From: Limnephilus marmoratus
Taxonomy: Eukaryota > Arthropoda > Insecta > Trichoptera > Limnephilidae
Direction: 5' to 3'
Assembly (NCBI GenBank): GCA_917880885.1
Contig: OU862919.1
Coordinates: forward strand, 55,713,058-55,777,057
DNA length: 64,000 nucleotides
The notes below the pieces were generated by a model. It was given only the letters and a program-made list of their open reading frames with translations, did no database searches and was not told the origin of the DNA. The position numbers and the translations under genes are program-made. Position 1 is the stretch's first letter, and each line of letters opens with the position of its first letter. This document shows positions 21,820 through 32,848 of the stretch, piece after piece.

Positions 21820-23531
21820 TATATAGGTTTATGTTACGGCATTTAGTGGCTCAAAGCGTCCTTTAATTACCGGAACTTCTTGATCATTTCGACTTACTGG
21901 CTCATTTGGGCACTTAGTGGCTCATCGTTTTTTTTTTTTTAAGTCCATCATATCAAACTCGATGAGACGAGTCGAACGGTGTAAAAAAAATTTTTGAGTG
22001 AATAAATGACATTTTTACGTGGACCGTTAATGCTCCGGAATGCGTTTTTTATCAGTAAATATTCATCCATACTTAGAACATCAATTGGGTACACTTTTTA
22101 TCGCATCTATAACATCACGGCATGCGACGTTGCCGGATGTTCTCGTCATACAATATCATTCAAACTCCAAGTCGTTTATCAATGCTTTGCGATATTGAAC
22201 TCAATGGTTAAATTCCTCAAAATCTATTATCGCATGACATTCAGTTCAGTTTCAGTGCCGGCAACCCGGGCGTTTATTTAGTTTCATGGTTATTTACATT
22301 GTTTTCTTTTCTTTTACCCGCCTCACTAGACAAAGTCTGTTCCGAGGCGAGTAAATCACATATTATGTTTGTTCCAAAAGAAATGTGTGTATTTAAACAA
22401 ATATATATATGTATGTAAAAAGATAAAAAAGATAAATTATATATTGGTATATTAAATATTTACATACATACTTTGTTTTTTAGATAAAAGTAAATTAAAA
22501 TTTTGTGACAGTTGAATATAGCGGTTACATAATAGAAGTAATAATTAATAATTAATCATAATAATTAATATTGCAAAATTGCAGTTTCTCGTATTTGTTT
22601 TATTTGAATATTATATAATTTCGTGAGAACTTGTATGAAATGTTATTTATTTAGAATATTTTGAATGTCTGTTCTTTCCTTTTCATTCAACCATATTACA
22701 AATCTTTTGAAAAGCCAATTCAAATTATTTGGGGTGACGTAAGTTTTTGTTTGTGTTAGGAAGGTATTGAAAATGTGTGGTGCTAGGTAAGATTCGTGTT
22801 TTTTTGCAAAAGTTGATTTGATATGGGGAACTTGAAAGTGCTTATTAATTTTTGCTCTTGTGTTTTGCGAGTGAGGTATTGCTAAGTATTGCTAAGTCAG
22901 ATTGAATCTTTTTGCGATATGTTATATGTTTGCCGGAATGTTATAATATGTTGTATTCCTACATAGGTAGCCAGACTGTCGAGCGCTCGCGGTGGACTGT
23001 TAGAAGAACAGACATTATATTATAATATTTACCGGCTATTCGCGCCCTTTTTTAAAATTGAAGATTGATTTACGAATTGCTTTTATAATATCGTTATTAA
23101 TTTTGTGTTAATGGTTTTTGTTTTTATTACAAGTTTTATATTATTTCGTATTTTAATACACATTTATGTAGTTTTTCTTTAATAAATAAAATATTTGCTT
23201 CGTAATTATGTATTTGTCTTTTGCGTTCCGAAAGCATAGTCAGTTGTAATGTGATGATATCTATACAGGGTTTTCTAAAAATTTCAGAAATATATTAGGT
23301 ACTCATTTAATATGTTTTTTCATACAGTTATATTAATTTGTTTAGAGTTTTTCATTTAAAAAAATGATCTGTACCTAGGTAATTACTTTACGCGTGACTA
23401 TTTTTCAAAGGCATTGTCTCTAGTTGTATTGTAGTAGATAATAAAAAGGTGTTTTATTGTTGTTTGGGTGTATTTTATAAAAAATATTATGAACAAAAAT
23501 AAACAATAATTTAAAAATAAATTACAATATA
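21745..23531 (+). repeat. Repeat unit R, copy A (with LINE insertion)
   Basis: Begins in a (TA)n tract (about 21750-21822), then carries TTATGTTACGGCATTTAGTG and sequence nearly identical to 31320-31745. A truncated LINE interrupts it at about 22241-22876; the homology resumes with TCAGATTGAATCTTTT and runs to SINE T at 23532, as in copy B at 30662-32460. No coding capacity seen. A third copy of its left part is at 39447-40140. Confidence 0.75.
22241..22876 (-). mobile_element. 5'-truncated CR1-like LINE inserted in R
   Basis: Minus-strand reading from about 22870 gives RAKINKHFQVPHIKSTFAKK, then ESYLAPHIFNTFL and LNWLFKRFVIWLNEKERTDI, ending at a stop near 22650: the usual C-terminal tail of CR1/Jockey reverse transcriptases. 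A 3' untranslated region follows to 22241, with CCTCACTAGACAAAGTCTG like the 3' end near 160-180. Comparison with copy B shows the empty site and defines the insertion. Confidence 0.65.
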
Positions 23532-23909
23532 CGGCCTACATAGTCCAGGAGTAAGACCATTGACTCACAATCCGCAGGTCTCAAATTTTATTTGATTAAT
23601 TTGTGTTATTTCACAATTAATTCATTTAAAATAATATATAGTATATTTGCGGCACGTTCCAGAGTGGAAGATACTCTCAGTATTACCCTGGTGTAAGACC
23701 ACCATTCAGAATTGAAACGTTGCTTGAAAATGGCTTTGGCCGTGTTTAGTGACCAGATCCGAATAGCCAGGTACTTCCCAACCTTCATCTTCCCCACCTC
23801 CTTCCCCTATCCATTACCTTCAGCCTCATAACATACCGGGAATGCCATAGTCTCACTGGCTCCAGACGGGAACAGTTGGGACTCTTGTGCGGTAGTCACT
23901 GTAAAAAAA
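23532..23909 (+). mobile_element. SINE T, full copy
   Basis: A tRNA-like head (TAGTCCAGGAGTAAG fits an A box; the B box is damaged) is followed by a body with GGCACGTTCCAGAGTGGAAG and ending CTTGTGCGGTAGTCACTGTA plus an A-run. Seven copies of this family are in the window. This one ends 165 bases before the first ATG of the recombinase-like gene. Confidence 0.7.
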
Positions 23910-24073
23910 TAATATTTAGGTATTAACTTACTGGCATAATACGGTGGTTTGAGGGATAGCCAAATTTAGTTGTTTTCTGATGGGTTACGGTAGTGAATTG
24001 GTCAAAATAAAGTTGGCAACACTGTCTCGGTGATTTAGTTGATATTTGCGCTAGATTGGTATTTGGTATATTT

Positions 24074-27000
24074 ATGGCGCCGCCGATTCGTGTGTGGATG
24101 TGGATCAATGTGGATCATATGAATCCTTTCCTTTCGCATTTTATAAAATGTCGCGCTGGCGAAGGTACCATTATTGCAATATCAATGGATTCTTCAATTA
24201 ACGGTAAGATTTTATCATATAACCTTAAATATTGTGTTGCATAATGAATTATTACAATCAATGACATACCAAAAATGTTTGGTGATTATCGGTTCGGACT
24301 GGCCACGCTTATTACGAATAATTTTTATTATATAATAAAAAGTTTCCTTTTTAAGTAATTAAGGCGAATCTAAAGTGTTTTTCTAAAAATTATTCGTAAT
24401 AATCGTGGCCAGTCCGAACCGATATTTACCAAATGTTTTTTTAGGTAAAATTACATTTTAGGTTATGATTTCTATAAAAACGCTTTTCACTGATATTTTA
24501 ATAATAATTCTTGTTGATTTTCACATAAGTATGATAATTATGCTTATTGTTTTATTATGTTTATGATTTTTAATGTGTTTTGTTATTTTATAGATAAAAA
24601 TATATGTAGTACAAGTGAAAGTTCGCCAATTTCAGAGGATAAAAGAGCCGTAATTAATGAAATGGAGGAAAAACTGGATGATCTATTTGCAAACTCTTCA
24701 GATTCAGGTAGCTATGTACATAATAATTACTGATAATATACAATAATCTTAGGTATTTTTCATTACATACCAACATTACGTTACTTATTATTGTGAAATG
24801 TTTTAGCAATTAACGATAGTGATGCGGAATATTACGTTACGTAATATGAATTGTTTTATTTCGAATATTACATTATTATGCTTTATTTTAGAAGCAAGTG
24901 TGACGTCCGGCAGTGATGACTTATTCAAGTTACCCTCGAGAATTTCGTCTGATTCTGGTAGGTAAAACAAACCCCTTTATCTGACAAACGTTAACCAATG
25001 ATTCCTGATCATATATGTGATAAGCGCATGGTAAGCGCTCGTTTCAAATTTCCAACTTGGTAATGTAAACGCTATGCTGTAGCGCAGGGGTTCCCAACCT
25101 TTTTGTACTCTAGAGCACATTCTAAAATATCGGTAGGGTGGCGGGCACCACATATTTTTAATCGACAAACTCCTCCCATAACTTCTCATTTTCCCATAAT
25201 TTATTAATAAATAATAAACAAAAATGTTTCAAAATAATAAAATTATTATTCAAATTGCATACACACAGAGAAATGTATTTAATGTATTATTACGTCTCGC
25301 AATCGCAATGAAAATCTCGTCTCCTTCAACGGAAGCAACCTTCCGAACAGGCCCTCCATTGATATGCTCGATGTAACTCTAAGTGACCAGCTCAGATTTG
25401 GGGGCTCTATCGAAGCCAGAGTAAAGCTAGCCTCTCAAAAACTGGGCGTACTGTACAAGGCCCGCAGATACTTTAATAGTACACAACTGCTAGCCTTGTA
25501 CAAATCGCAAGTCCGCCCCACAGTTGAATTTGGCAGCCACCTCTGGTCTGGAGCTCCAAAATATCTGAAAAATAACCTCGATTCTGTGCAGAAGCGGGCG
25601 ATCCGATTGATTGATAAATTCTCCCATTTTAACAGATGGATTGCAATCTTTAGGGCACAGGCGTCAGGTAGGAATGCTATCCTTGTTCTACCGGTATTTC
25701 AATGGAAGATGCTCCAAGAAACTAGCATCATTGATCCCTTCGGCACCGGTGCATAGTCGGGAAACACGCCAAACCCGTGCCCAACATATGTACACGGTTG
25801 ACATTTGTCACATGAGAACTGGTCGCTTCTTCGACTCGTTCTTGTGCTCAACAGCTCGGCTATGGAACGATTTGCCGACCTCTGTTTCCCCTTCCTACAA
25901 CATGGGTCTCTTCAAGACCAATGTTAACTCCCTCTTCTCCTCAAAAAGACCCTCCACACAGCATCTTAGATGACATAGGCCTTGAGGGAAATCGTTTTCT
26001 TAAGGGCCTCCTGTGTGGAGTTTTTTTTTACCGGGTATACCGCACAAAAATCTCAACTGCTCCCGTCTGGAGCCAGTGACACCATGGAATCCCCAATCGG
26101 GGTATGTTGTGAGGCTGAAGGTAGTGGGGAGGGGAAGGAGGTGGCGAATAGGAAGGTTGGGAAGTACCTGGCGATTCAGATCTGGTCACCAAACACGGAT
26201 AAAGCCATTTTCAAGCATACCCGGCGATTCAGATCTAGTCACCAAACACGGATAAAGCCATTTTCAAGCAACGTTTCAATTATAAAAAAAATATAATATC
26301 AATATGTCAATGTGATCTGAGGCAATGCATATCATTGGCCACTGCCTCATAATTAGGAGGGTATGACGATAATCCTGTTAGCAAACAATCATAAGGATGC
26401 TCATCGGTGAGTCGAGATCTATATCTTGATTTTATTAAGTTCATGTTTGAAAACAAGGATTCGCATAAATATGTCGAACTGAAAAATGATTCAATTTTTT
26501 ATGCGGCTTTTTTCAAAAATGGGAACTTTTCTCTGTCCACTGTATTCCAAAAGTCCTCTGATATTAAGGATTTTAGCTAAATATCATTCTTAAGGTCCAA
26601 AATTTCTAACTCTAGTTCTTCTATCTTACCTTGAACAAAATCTGCAGTACAATGCGTGATGTGCAATAGTGAATAGCACTTCCCGTTCCAGGCTAGCGTG
26701 AAGAGTACAGTCTGGCACGCCGCGGCCGCTAGACAAGTTGCGAAGTACTGTCAGCAAAGGAACCACTCATACAAACAATATCGCAAACATACAAACGTAT
26801 TTAATAAACCTACGCACTTAAAAACTTAAAACTCTAACAAATAAATAAAAATAATTCACATTTTTAATTAATGTTTATGAAAGAATTCTGTCTCTGTCGA
26901 ATAGTGGTGGGAACATACGAACCGTTCACGGGGTCGGGAAACCCTGCTGTAGCGGGACAGCTTGCGTGAATACAGTTTAAGTTTATCGAACAAAGAAGTC

Positions 27001-29352
27001 ATCCCATAATAAAATGACTGACACACCACATATGCTCAGGAATCGCTGGTTTAAGTTTGTGTGGTAACTTTGTATAATTCACTCTGTATAATTTTCCACA
27101 CAAATTTAATTTATTAAATATGTTATAAAATGTTATTGCATTTTTAAATTTTAGATTCATATACCAGCGATCATCCAGGGAAGCAGGAGAAAACGGACTG
27201 CTATGTGTCATCAACTTCAAAACAATGTACATCTGATTTAGCTAGTAAAAAACCAAGAGTTTATGACCGTAAAAACTTCTGTCCATACTGCTTCAAGCTG
27301 ATAACCAACTTTGTACGCCACATCACAATCCAACATCCCTTAGAGGCAGAAGTGATTGAATATAATAAAATTTTAGATCCCGATCTGCGCGAACGAAAAA
27401 AAAAGTGTGAATTAATTTCGAAGAAAATAAGAAATAGAGGCAATTATCTATATAAGCAGGACGCGATAAATAGAGTTGATGGAATAATACTACCGAATCG
27501 CCGCCCAAGAACGACTGCGACAGCTAAAGATTATGCGGTTTGTATAGAATGCTGTGGCACATTCAAAAGAAGTTTACTCTATAGACACCTGAAAAAATGT
27601 TCAAATAGAAAACAATCACATGAAGGAAATCCACTAAAACGCTGCAGAGTGTTAAAATCATCCGCTATTTTATTATCCCCAGACAATTCTGAGATCACTG
27701 AATCTTTAAGATCTCAGATATTTCCTGTGTTCAAAAATGATCCTATTGCAAAAATTGCAAAGTCTGAGCCATTAATTTGTGCATATGGTTCCCTACTATT
27801 AAGCAATCATAAAGAACATCATTTGAAAACACACATTACATCCAAGATGAGAGATCTCGCTAGACTGTTCATGGTCATCAAAGAAAAAAATCCTGCAATA
27901 TCCTCATTTGACCTTGCATTTGACCCTATACATTTTAATGTTTTTATGGACGCTGTCAAAATAAATAGTGGTTACGATGAAAGTACAGGTTCTGTAAAAA
28001 TTTCTAGCATCCCTCAACGACTTTGTACAGCTATAAAAGATTGTGCTGATATTTTGATGCGTAAAACAATACAGAATCCTGTGCTGACCACTTCATCCAA
28101 AGATGTTATAAAAAACAAGTTGTCTGAATTTAAAATAATCTTTGGTCACGCTTGGAAATTTGAAATTTCTACTAACGCTGAAAAATCAAGGAAAACTCAA
28201 AAAATGCTGAAAACTGATGTCATGCCTTTAACTACTGATATAAAAAAAATATGCACGGAAGTTATGAAACTAGAAGTGAATATAGCTCAACGATTTGAAT
28301 GTGAAAAGTCTTATATCGCCTATGAGGAGCTATGTAAAATAACAATTGCTCATATTATAATTTTTAATAGGAGGAGGGCAGGAGAAGTTGCAAGAGCTCC
28401 ATTAGAAAATTATATAGCCAGCCAAAGTGAAAAACAAGACATTCCTGAAGAAATATTGGAAATCATGAGTTCTGAGGAGCAAAATGCTATACATACATTA
28501 TATTGCTTCCATATCCCAGGAAAAAGGGGGAGAACAGTTCCAATACTTCTTCGAAATCAGATGAAAAAAAATGTAGACACTATATTTGCGTACAGAAATT
28601 TAGTTGGAATTCCAAATGAAAACAAATTTTTATTCCCAAAACTAGGAGGTGAACCTTATTTTTGTGGCACGCAAATTTTAAGGGAACTAAGACACAAGTT
28701 TTCCTTTGTGAATTCAGATCATATAACTTCAACTGGGCTGCGACACCATGTTGCAACCATGAGCCAAGTAGCTGGAAAGAATAATGCTTATGTAAACGCT
28801 TTGTCTCATTTCTTAGGGCATACACCAGGTACACATAAAGGGAATTACATGATACCACAACTAGCTCTTGAGAAAGGTAAAGTTGGCTTGAATTTACTGC
28901 AATTAGCTGAGGGAAAAATATCTTGCCGATCACAGTCTGATAATGGAACGAACATTACAACAACTTTACAAAATGAAATAGATTCCGTCCCTCAACCTGA
29001 AGAATCACATAAAGAAAATGTGGATCATGTTACGTTGGATAATAGCTTAGAAAATGACCAAGAGTCTTTACCAAGTAATTTACTTGATGGGAATATGGCA
29101 AAAAAAATTATAGTTAGAAGGAGGTGGCTTAATCAAGAAAAAGATGAACTTTATAAAAACTTTGCAAATTATTTCATCGAAGGGATTGATCCTGGCGCTA
29201 CGAAAATAAACGAAATAAAAAAACAAACAGGAATATTGTCAATGAGGTCATGGAAGCAAATTAATACATTTATTAATAATCACCGTGTCAAGAAATTGCC
29301 CTTACCTAAGGATTTGCAGAGAAAAAGAGAATTCTACCTCCAGGATGCTTAA
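24074..29352 (+). CDS. Four-exon tyrosine-recombinase-like gene with zinc fingers
   Basis: Predicted exons 24074-24203, 24594-24707, 24892-24957 and 27155-29352 (GT...AG borders, all introns phase 1) sum to 2508 bases, an 835-residue protein with no internal stop. Exon 4 has two zinc-finger motifs (CPYCFKLITNFVRHITIQH at 27279-27341; CIECCGTFKRSLLYRHLKKC at about 27541-27600). The C-terminal half shows a tyrosine-recombinase pattern: Arg in NRRRAGEV (28366-28390), Lys in GKRGRTVP (28519), TGLRHHVAT (28731-28757), LGHTPGTHKGNY with His near 28819 and Tyr at 28845-28847. A SANT/Myb-like tail (RRRWLNQEKDEL, about 29118) follows. Known relatives include Crypton-derived genes; function is not known. 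Exon 1 and the start are the least certain parts. Possible polyadenylation signal AATAAA at 29678. Confidence 0.7.
24271..24440. mobile_element. Small palindromic MITE in intron 1 of the recombinase-like gene
   Basis: ATCGGTTCGGACTGGCCACG on the left reads as its complement on the right (CGTGGCCAGTCCGAACCGAT), with the similarity extending through TTATTACGAATAATTTTT. The unit is about 170 bp with a short AT-rich centre. Superfamily is unclear; a target duplication was not convincingly found. Confidence 0.65.
25300..25976 (+). pseudogene. LINE family L, reverse-transcriptase C-terminus
   Basis: Reads NRNENLVSFNGSNLPNRPSI, VTLSDQLRFGG, KLGVLYKARRYFNSTQLL, LYKSQVRPTVEFGSHLWSG, KRAIRLIDKF, then after a frameshift near 25740 SRETRQTRAQHMYTVDICHM, TGRFFDSFLCSTARLWNDLP and NMGLFKTNVNSLFSSKRP to a stop. 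This is the thumb and tail of a Jockey-like reverse transcriptase; the catalytic part is missing. The same family is at 29964, 32918, 35434 and 53230. Its 3' end is the hairpin at 25952-26020. Confidence 0.75.
25952..26020 (+). repeat. 3' hairpin of LINE family L (shared with family F)
   Basis: Outer stem CTCCACACAG (25952-25961) pairs with CTGTGTGGAG (26011-26020); an inner stem GGCCTTGAGG pairs with CTTAAGGGCC. The same double hairpin ends family F copies, where the inner stem is a cleaner GGCCCTGAGGG/CCCTCAGGGCC. Confidence 0.8.
26030..26283 (-). mobile_element. SINE T, 3' part, tail-to-tail with LINE L
   Basis: Minus-sense copy beginning with its T-run at 26021-26029. The segment CAGATCTGGTCACCAAACAC is repeated in tandem (about 26178 and 26232), a local 55-base duplication. 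The tRNA head is missing. Confidence 0.65.
26310..26690 (-). pseudogene. hAT-type transposase C-terminal remnant
   Basis: Minus-strand reading gives DFWNTVDREKFPFLKKAA, a stop, then STYLCESLFSNMNLIKSRYR and SRLTDEHPYDCLL. This is the conserved C-terminal dimerisation region of hAT transposases and their host-derived relatives (ZBED/GTF2IRD2-like). It lies inside the hAT element at 25085-26946 and is probably part of its original coding content. Confidence 0.65.
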
Positions 29353-29377
29353 CTTGAATTCAAATGAATTGTATTGA

Positions 29378-29590
29378 TTAAGAGACCGCTATACCGGCTT
29401 CAACGATTGAACGATCCAAAGGTATCGACTCCGATTCCACTACAGCTGATATAAAGCGTGAAGCAATCGTAAAGTAGCTGTTGGCTTGTTCCATAGTTTG
29501 ATCATTGGCAGTCGTTATAGCAGTTCCATATATTTTATCTTTTGTAATACTGGCATACAGAGTACCGGGCGAATAAGGCCCCTTTATCTT
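29378..29590 (-). other. Unidentified 70-codon open segment
   Basis: On the minus strand a frame without stops runs from 29590 to a TAA at 29378-29380, beginning KIKGPYSPGTLYASITKDK and ending DRSIVEAGIAVS. Composition is unlike the AT-rich flank and amino-acid usage looks protein-like. Two TGA stops lie directly upstream, so if real it is an exon or a fragment. It begins 26 bases past the stop of the recombinase-like gene on the other strand. No family recognised. Confidence 0.35.
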
Positions 29591-29963
29591 TCATCATGAT
29601 ATTGGTTGTGGAGGGTTATAATTTATTTTAGTTTTTGTTAAATTTATGTGCAAGGTATAATTTGATATCCCTTGTTAAATAAAAAAAAAACGAAAGATTC
29701 TTCTGTAATGTACAACGCTAAATGTTTCGTGAACGATGTATAATAAAAAGTTATTTGGTTTTAATTATGATTTAATTTTTTATTATATTATGCTGTTTTT
29801 ATAATGATTGTGAATATAAAGTTATTAGGCTATAATTATTTTTTTATTGTGTTATGTTATTTTTCAAATAATTACACACTTTTTTTAGTATGTATAGTAA
29901 TATTTTTTGTTTTTAAAAATTCAAATTAAATAGTTTTTTTTCAAAATGATCGTTTTTATTTTA
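29591..29963. other. AT-rich 3' flank, no gene
   Basis: Contains the probable polyadenylation signal (AATAAA at 29678) of the recombinase-like gene, followed by an A-run, and further AATAAA at about 29741. Confidence 0.5.
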
Positions 29964-30215
29964 TCACCCTTGAAATGTTGAAAGGTACGTTTGAGACCCG
30001 TATTGTAGGAGGGAGGACACACAGAGGCAGGCAAAAATGAGTCGTAGAAATGACCCGTTCTCATGTGACAAATGTTGGGCACACGTTTGACGTGTTACCC
30101 GACTAAAGGGACCGGTGCCAAAGGGATCAATGACGCTAGTTCCTCGGAGCATCTTCCATTGAAATACCAGTAGAACAATGACAGCTTTCAAACCAGACGC
30201 CTGTGCTCTAATACA
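29964..30215 (-). pseudogene. LINE family L fragment
   Basis: Minus-strand reading has IRAQASGLKAVIVLLVFQWK, SVIDPFGTGP and HENGSFLRLIF, matching the copy at 25300-25976. A perfect-looking short hairpin (30223-30253, arms ACCGACACTAATC/GATTAGTGTGTCGGT) separates it from a family F fragment. Confidence 0.6.
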
Positions 30216-30254
30216 CACACACACCGACACTAATCTTGGGATTAGTGTGTCGGT

Positions 30255-30410
30255 AACGGGCATATGGGTCTATCCCTTCTACTGCGGTGCAAGGTGATGA
30301 GTCGAGAGAGCCAGGCTGAAGAGGTTAAAAGGTCTCCCTCAACCACCCTCTTCCAGATGCGACACCTAGTCAAACCATTTGGGGCGGCCTATTGTAGAGA
30401 CGTTGGTTGT
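30255..30410 (-). repeat. Family F fragment
   Basis: Matches the F body (CTGCGGTGCAAGG, GGTCTCCCTCAACCA) and ends at the GGGGCGGCCTAT junction; ends are missing. Confidence 0.55.
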
Positions 30411-30661
30411 ACAATGTATACTATAGAAAATAATAAAATTAGAATACGTGTATAAAATTGGTGGAAGATAGGTACCTACCTATGTGTCATACAACTGGAG
30501 ACAATGCTTACACGTGTAAAAATAATTATAGGGTAAGATAAGTAGGTATAACATGATAATATAAAACATTATATAAAAATTACATTTTACACACATTTTA
30601 ATAAAACTGTATGTAAACATGAAATTAATAAACATATTAAAAATTATAATTTGCAAACCAA

Positions 30662-32460
30662 CCTACAACTTAAAGAAGCGTACGAATCAATGAACAAAGT
30701 AAATTTTGTAATATATTTCTAATAAGTTTATTCATAATTTTTCGAAAACACTAATAAAACTAAGATAAAATAATTATGTAGCAAATAAAAGAAACTACAC
30801 CAATATGTATTTAAATACCTAATTTTATTTGTGATAATAATAAAATAAACCTTAACACAAAACAACCGTAAACACCAAATAAATAACAATATTAATTAGC
30901 AAATCATACTCCAATTTTAAAAAAACGCGCCAATAATCAAAAACGGCCGCTTGAAATAATAAATGTGTGAATAAGCAACATCCGACCTGTTCTGTCAACC
31001 TACCTTCATATGAACTATATTGGTATGTATATGTAGCATTAAACTTGGCAACGTAGCGTGATGCGGTAAGTGTGTTCTTAAAATAGATCAAGGAATGCAC
31101 GTTATTTTAAGATACATTTTTTTAATAAATAAACATAATTTTTGATTACATATTATAGCTGACCATATTTTAAACAAAATTTAAAAGACAGCATGTTGGT
31201 ACTTCATCTACGTAAGTATATATTACATGCGAAAGAATGAGCAACTTAAGTGGCTTCTTCTAAGATGAGCCACAAAATGTGGTATGACATAAATATATAT
31301 ATATATATATATACACATATATATATATAAGTTTATGTTACGGCATTTAGTGGCTCAAAGCGTCCTTTAATTACCGGAACTTCTTGATCATTTCGACTTA
31401 CTGGCTCATTTGGGCACTTAGTGGCTCATCGTTTTTTTTTTTTTAAGTCCATCATATCAAACTCGATGAGACGAGTCGAACGGTGTAAAAAAAATTTTTG
31501 AGTGAATAAATGACATTTTTACGTGGACCGTTAATGCTCCGGAATGCGTTTTTTATCAGTAAATATTCATCAATACTTAGAACATCAACTGGGTACACTT
31601 TTTATCGCATCTATAACCATCACGGCATGCGACGTTGCCGGATGTTCTCGTCATACAATATCATTCAAACTCCAAGTCGTTTATCAATGCTTTGCGATAT
31701 TGAACTCAATGGTTAAATTCCTCAAAATCTATTATCGCATGACATTGCTATGTCAGATTGAATCTTTTGCGATATGTTATATGTTTGCCGGTATGTTATG
31801 TTGTATTCTATCTACATAGGTAGCTACTGTCAAGCGCTCGCTGTGGACTGTTAGTTGTTTTAGAAGAACAGACATTATATTATACGAGTAATATTTAGCG
31901 GCTATTCGCGCGCTTTTTTAAAATTGAAGATTGATTTACGAATTGCTTTTATAATATCGTTATTAATTTTGTGTTAATTGTTTTTGTGTTTATTACAAGG
32001 TTGATATTATTACGTATTTTAATACACATTTATGTAGTTTTTTCTTTAATAAATAAAATATTTGCTACGTCATTCTGTATTTGTCTTTTGCGTTCTGAAA
32101 GCATAGTCAGTTGTAATGTAATGATATCTATACAGGGTTTTCTAAAAATTTCAGAAATATATTAGGTACTCATGTAATATGTTTTTTCATACAGTTATAT
32201 TATTTTTTTAAAATGTTTTTTTAGTAGAACGTAATTTTTATAATGGATTATATTATCATATTTAAGAAATCTAACAAGTTTTTCATTTTAAAAAATGTTC
32301 TGTACCTAGTTAATTACTTTACGCGTGACAATTTTTCAAAAGCATTGTCTCTAGTTGTATTGAAGTAATTAAAATATGTTTTATTGTTGTTTTGGTGTAT
32401 TTTATAAAAAAAAGTTATGAACAAAAATAAACAATAATTTAAAAATAAATTACAATATAC
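30662..32460 (+). repeat. Repeat unit R, copy B (most complete)
   Basis: Left part (30662-31290) matches 39447-40080; then a (TA)n tract (about 31290-31330) and the right part matching 21745-23531. It runs directly into SINE T at 32461, as copy A does. No protein-coding capacity or terminal inverted repeats were recognised. Confidence 0.75.
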
Positions 32461-32848
32461 GGCCTACATAGTCCAGGAGTGAGACCCTTGACTCGCAAAC
32501 CGCAGGTCTCAAATTTTATTTGATTAATTTGTGTTATTTCACAATTAATTCATTTAAAATAATAAATAGTATATTTGCGGCACGTTCCAGAGTGGAAGAT
32601 ACTATCAATATCGCCCTGGTGTAAGTAAGACCACCATTCAAAATTGAAACGTTGCTTGAAAATGGCTTTGGCCGTGTTTGGTGTCCAGATCTGAATCGCC
32701 AGGTACTTCCCAACCTTCCTCTTCCCCACCTCCTTCCCCTCCCCACTACCTTCAGCCTCACAACATACCCCAATTGGGGATTCCATGGTGTCACTGGCTC
32801 CAGACGGGAGCAGTTGAGATTCTTGTGCGGTATTCACTGTAAAAAAAA
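32461..32848 (+). mobile_element. SINE T, full copy
   Basis: tRNA-like head (CATAGTCCAGGAGTGAGACC), body, and the 3' end CTTGTGCGGTATTCACTGTA plus A-run. It is followed immediately by a minus-sense LINE L end, giving a tail-to-tail pair. Confidence 0.75.

Larger units (their letters stand above)
25085..26946. mobile_element. hAT element with 8-bp duplication in intron 3
   Basis: Begins CAGGGGTTCCCAACCTTTTT, a canonical hAT end, and ends GGGTCGGGAAACCCTG; CTGTAGCG directly flanks both sides (25077-25084 and 26947-26954). It contains a LINE fragment (25300-26020), a SINE T copy (26030-26283) and a minus-strand transposase remnant (about 26310-26690). Removing it leaves an intron of about 330 bases. 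Confidence 0.85.

Noticed and set aside
21750..21822. CRISPR-like or regulated repeat array
   Set aside because: It is a simple (TA)n microsatellite in repeat R; no spacers or conserved repeat units of CRISPR type, and the DNA is eukaryotic.
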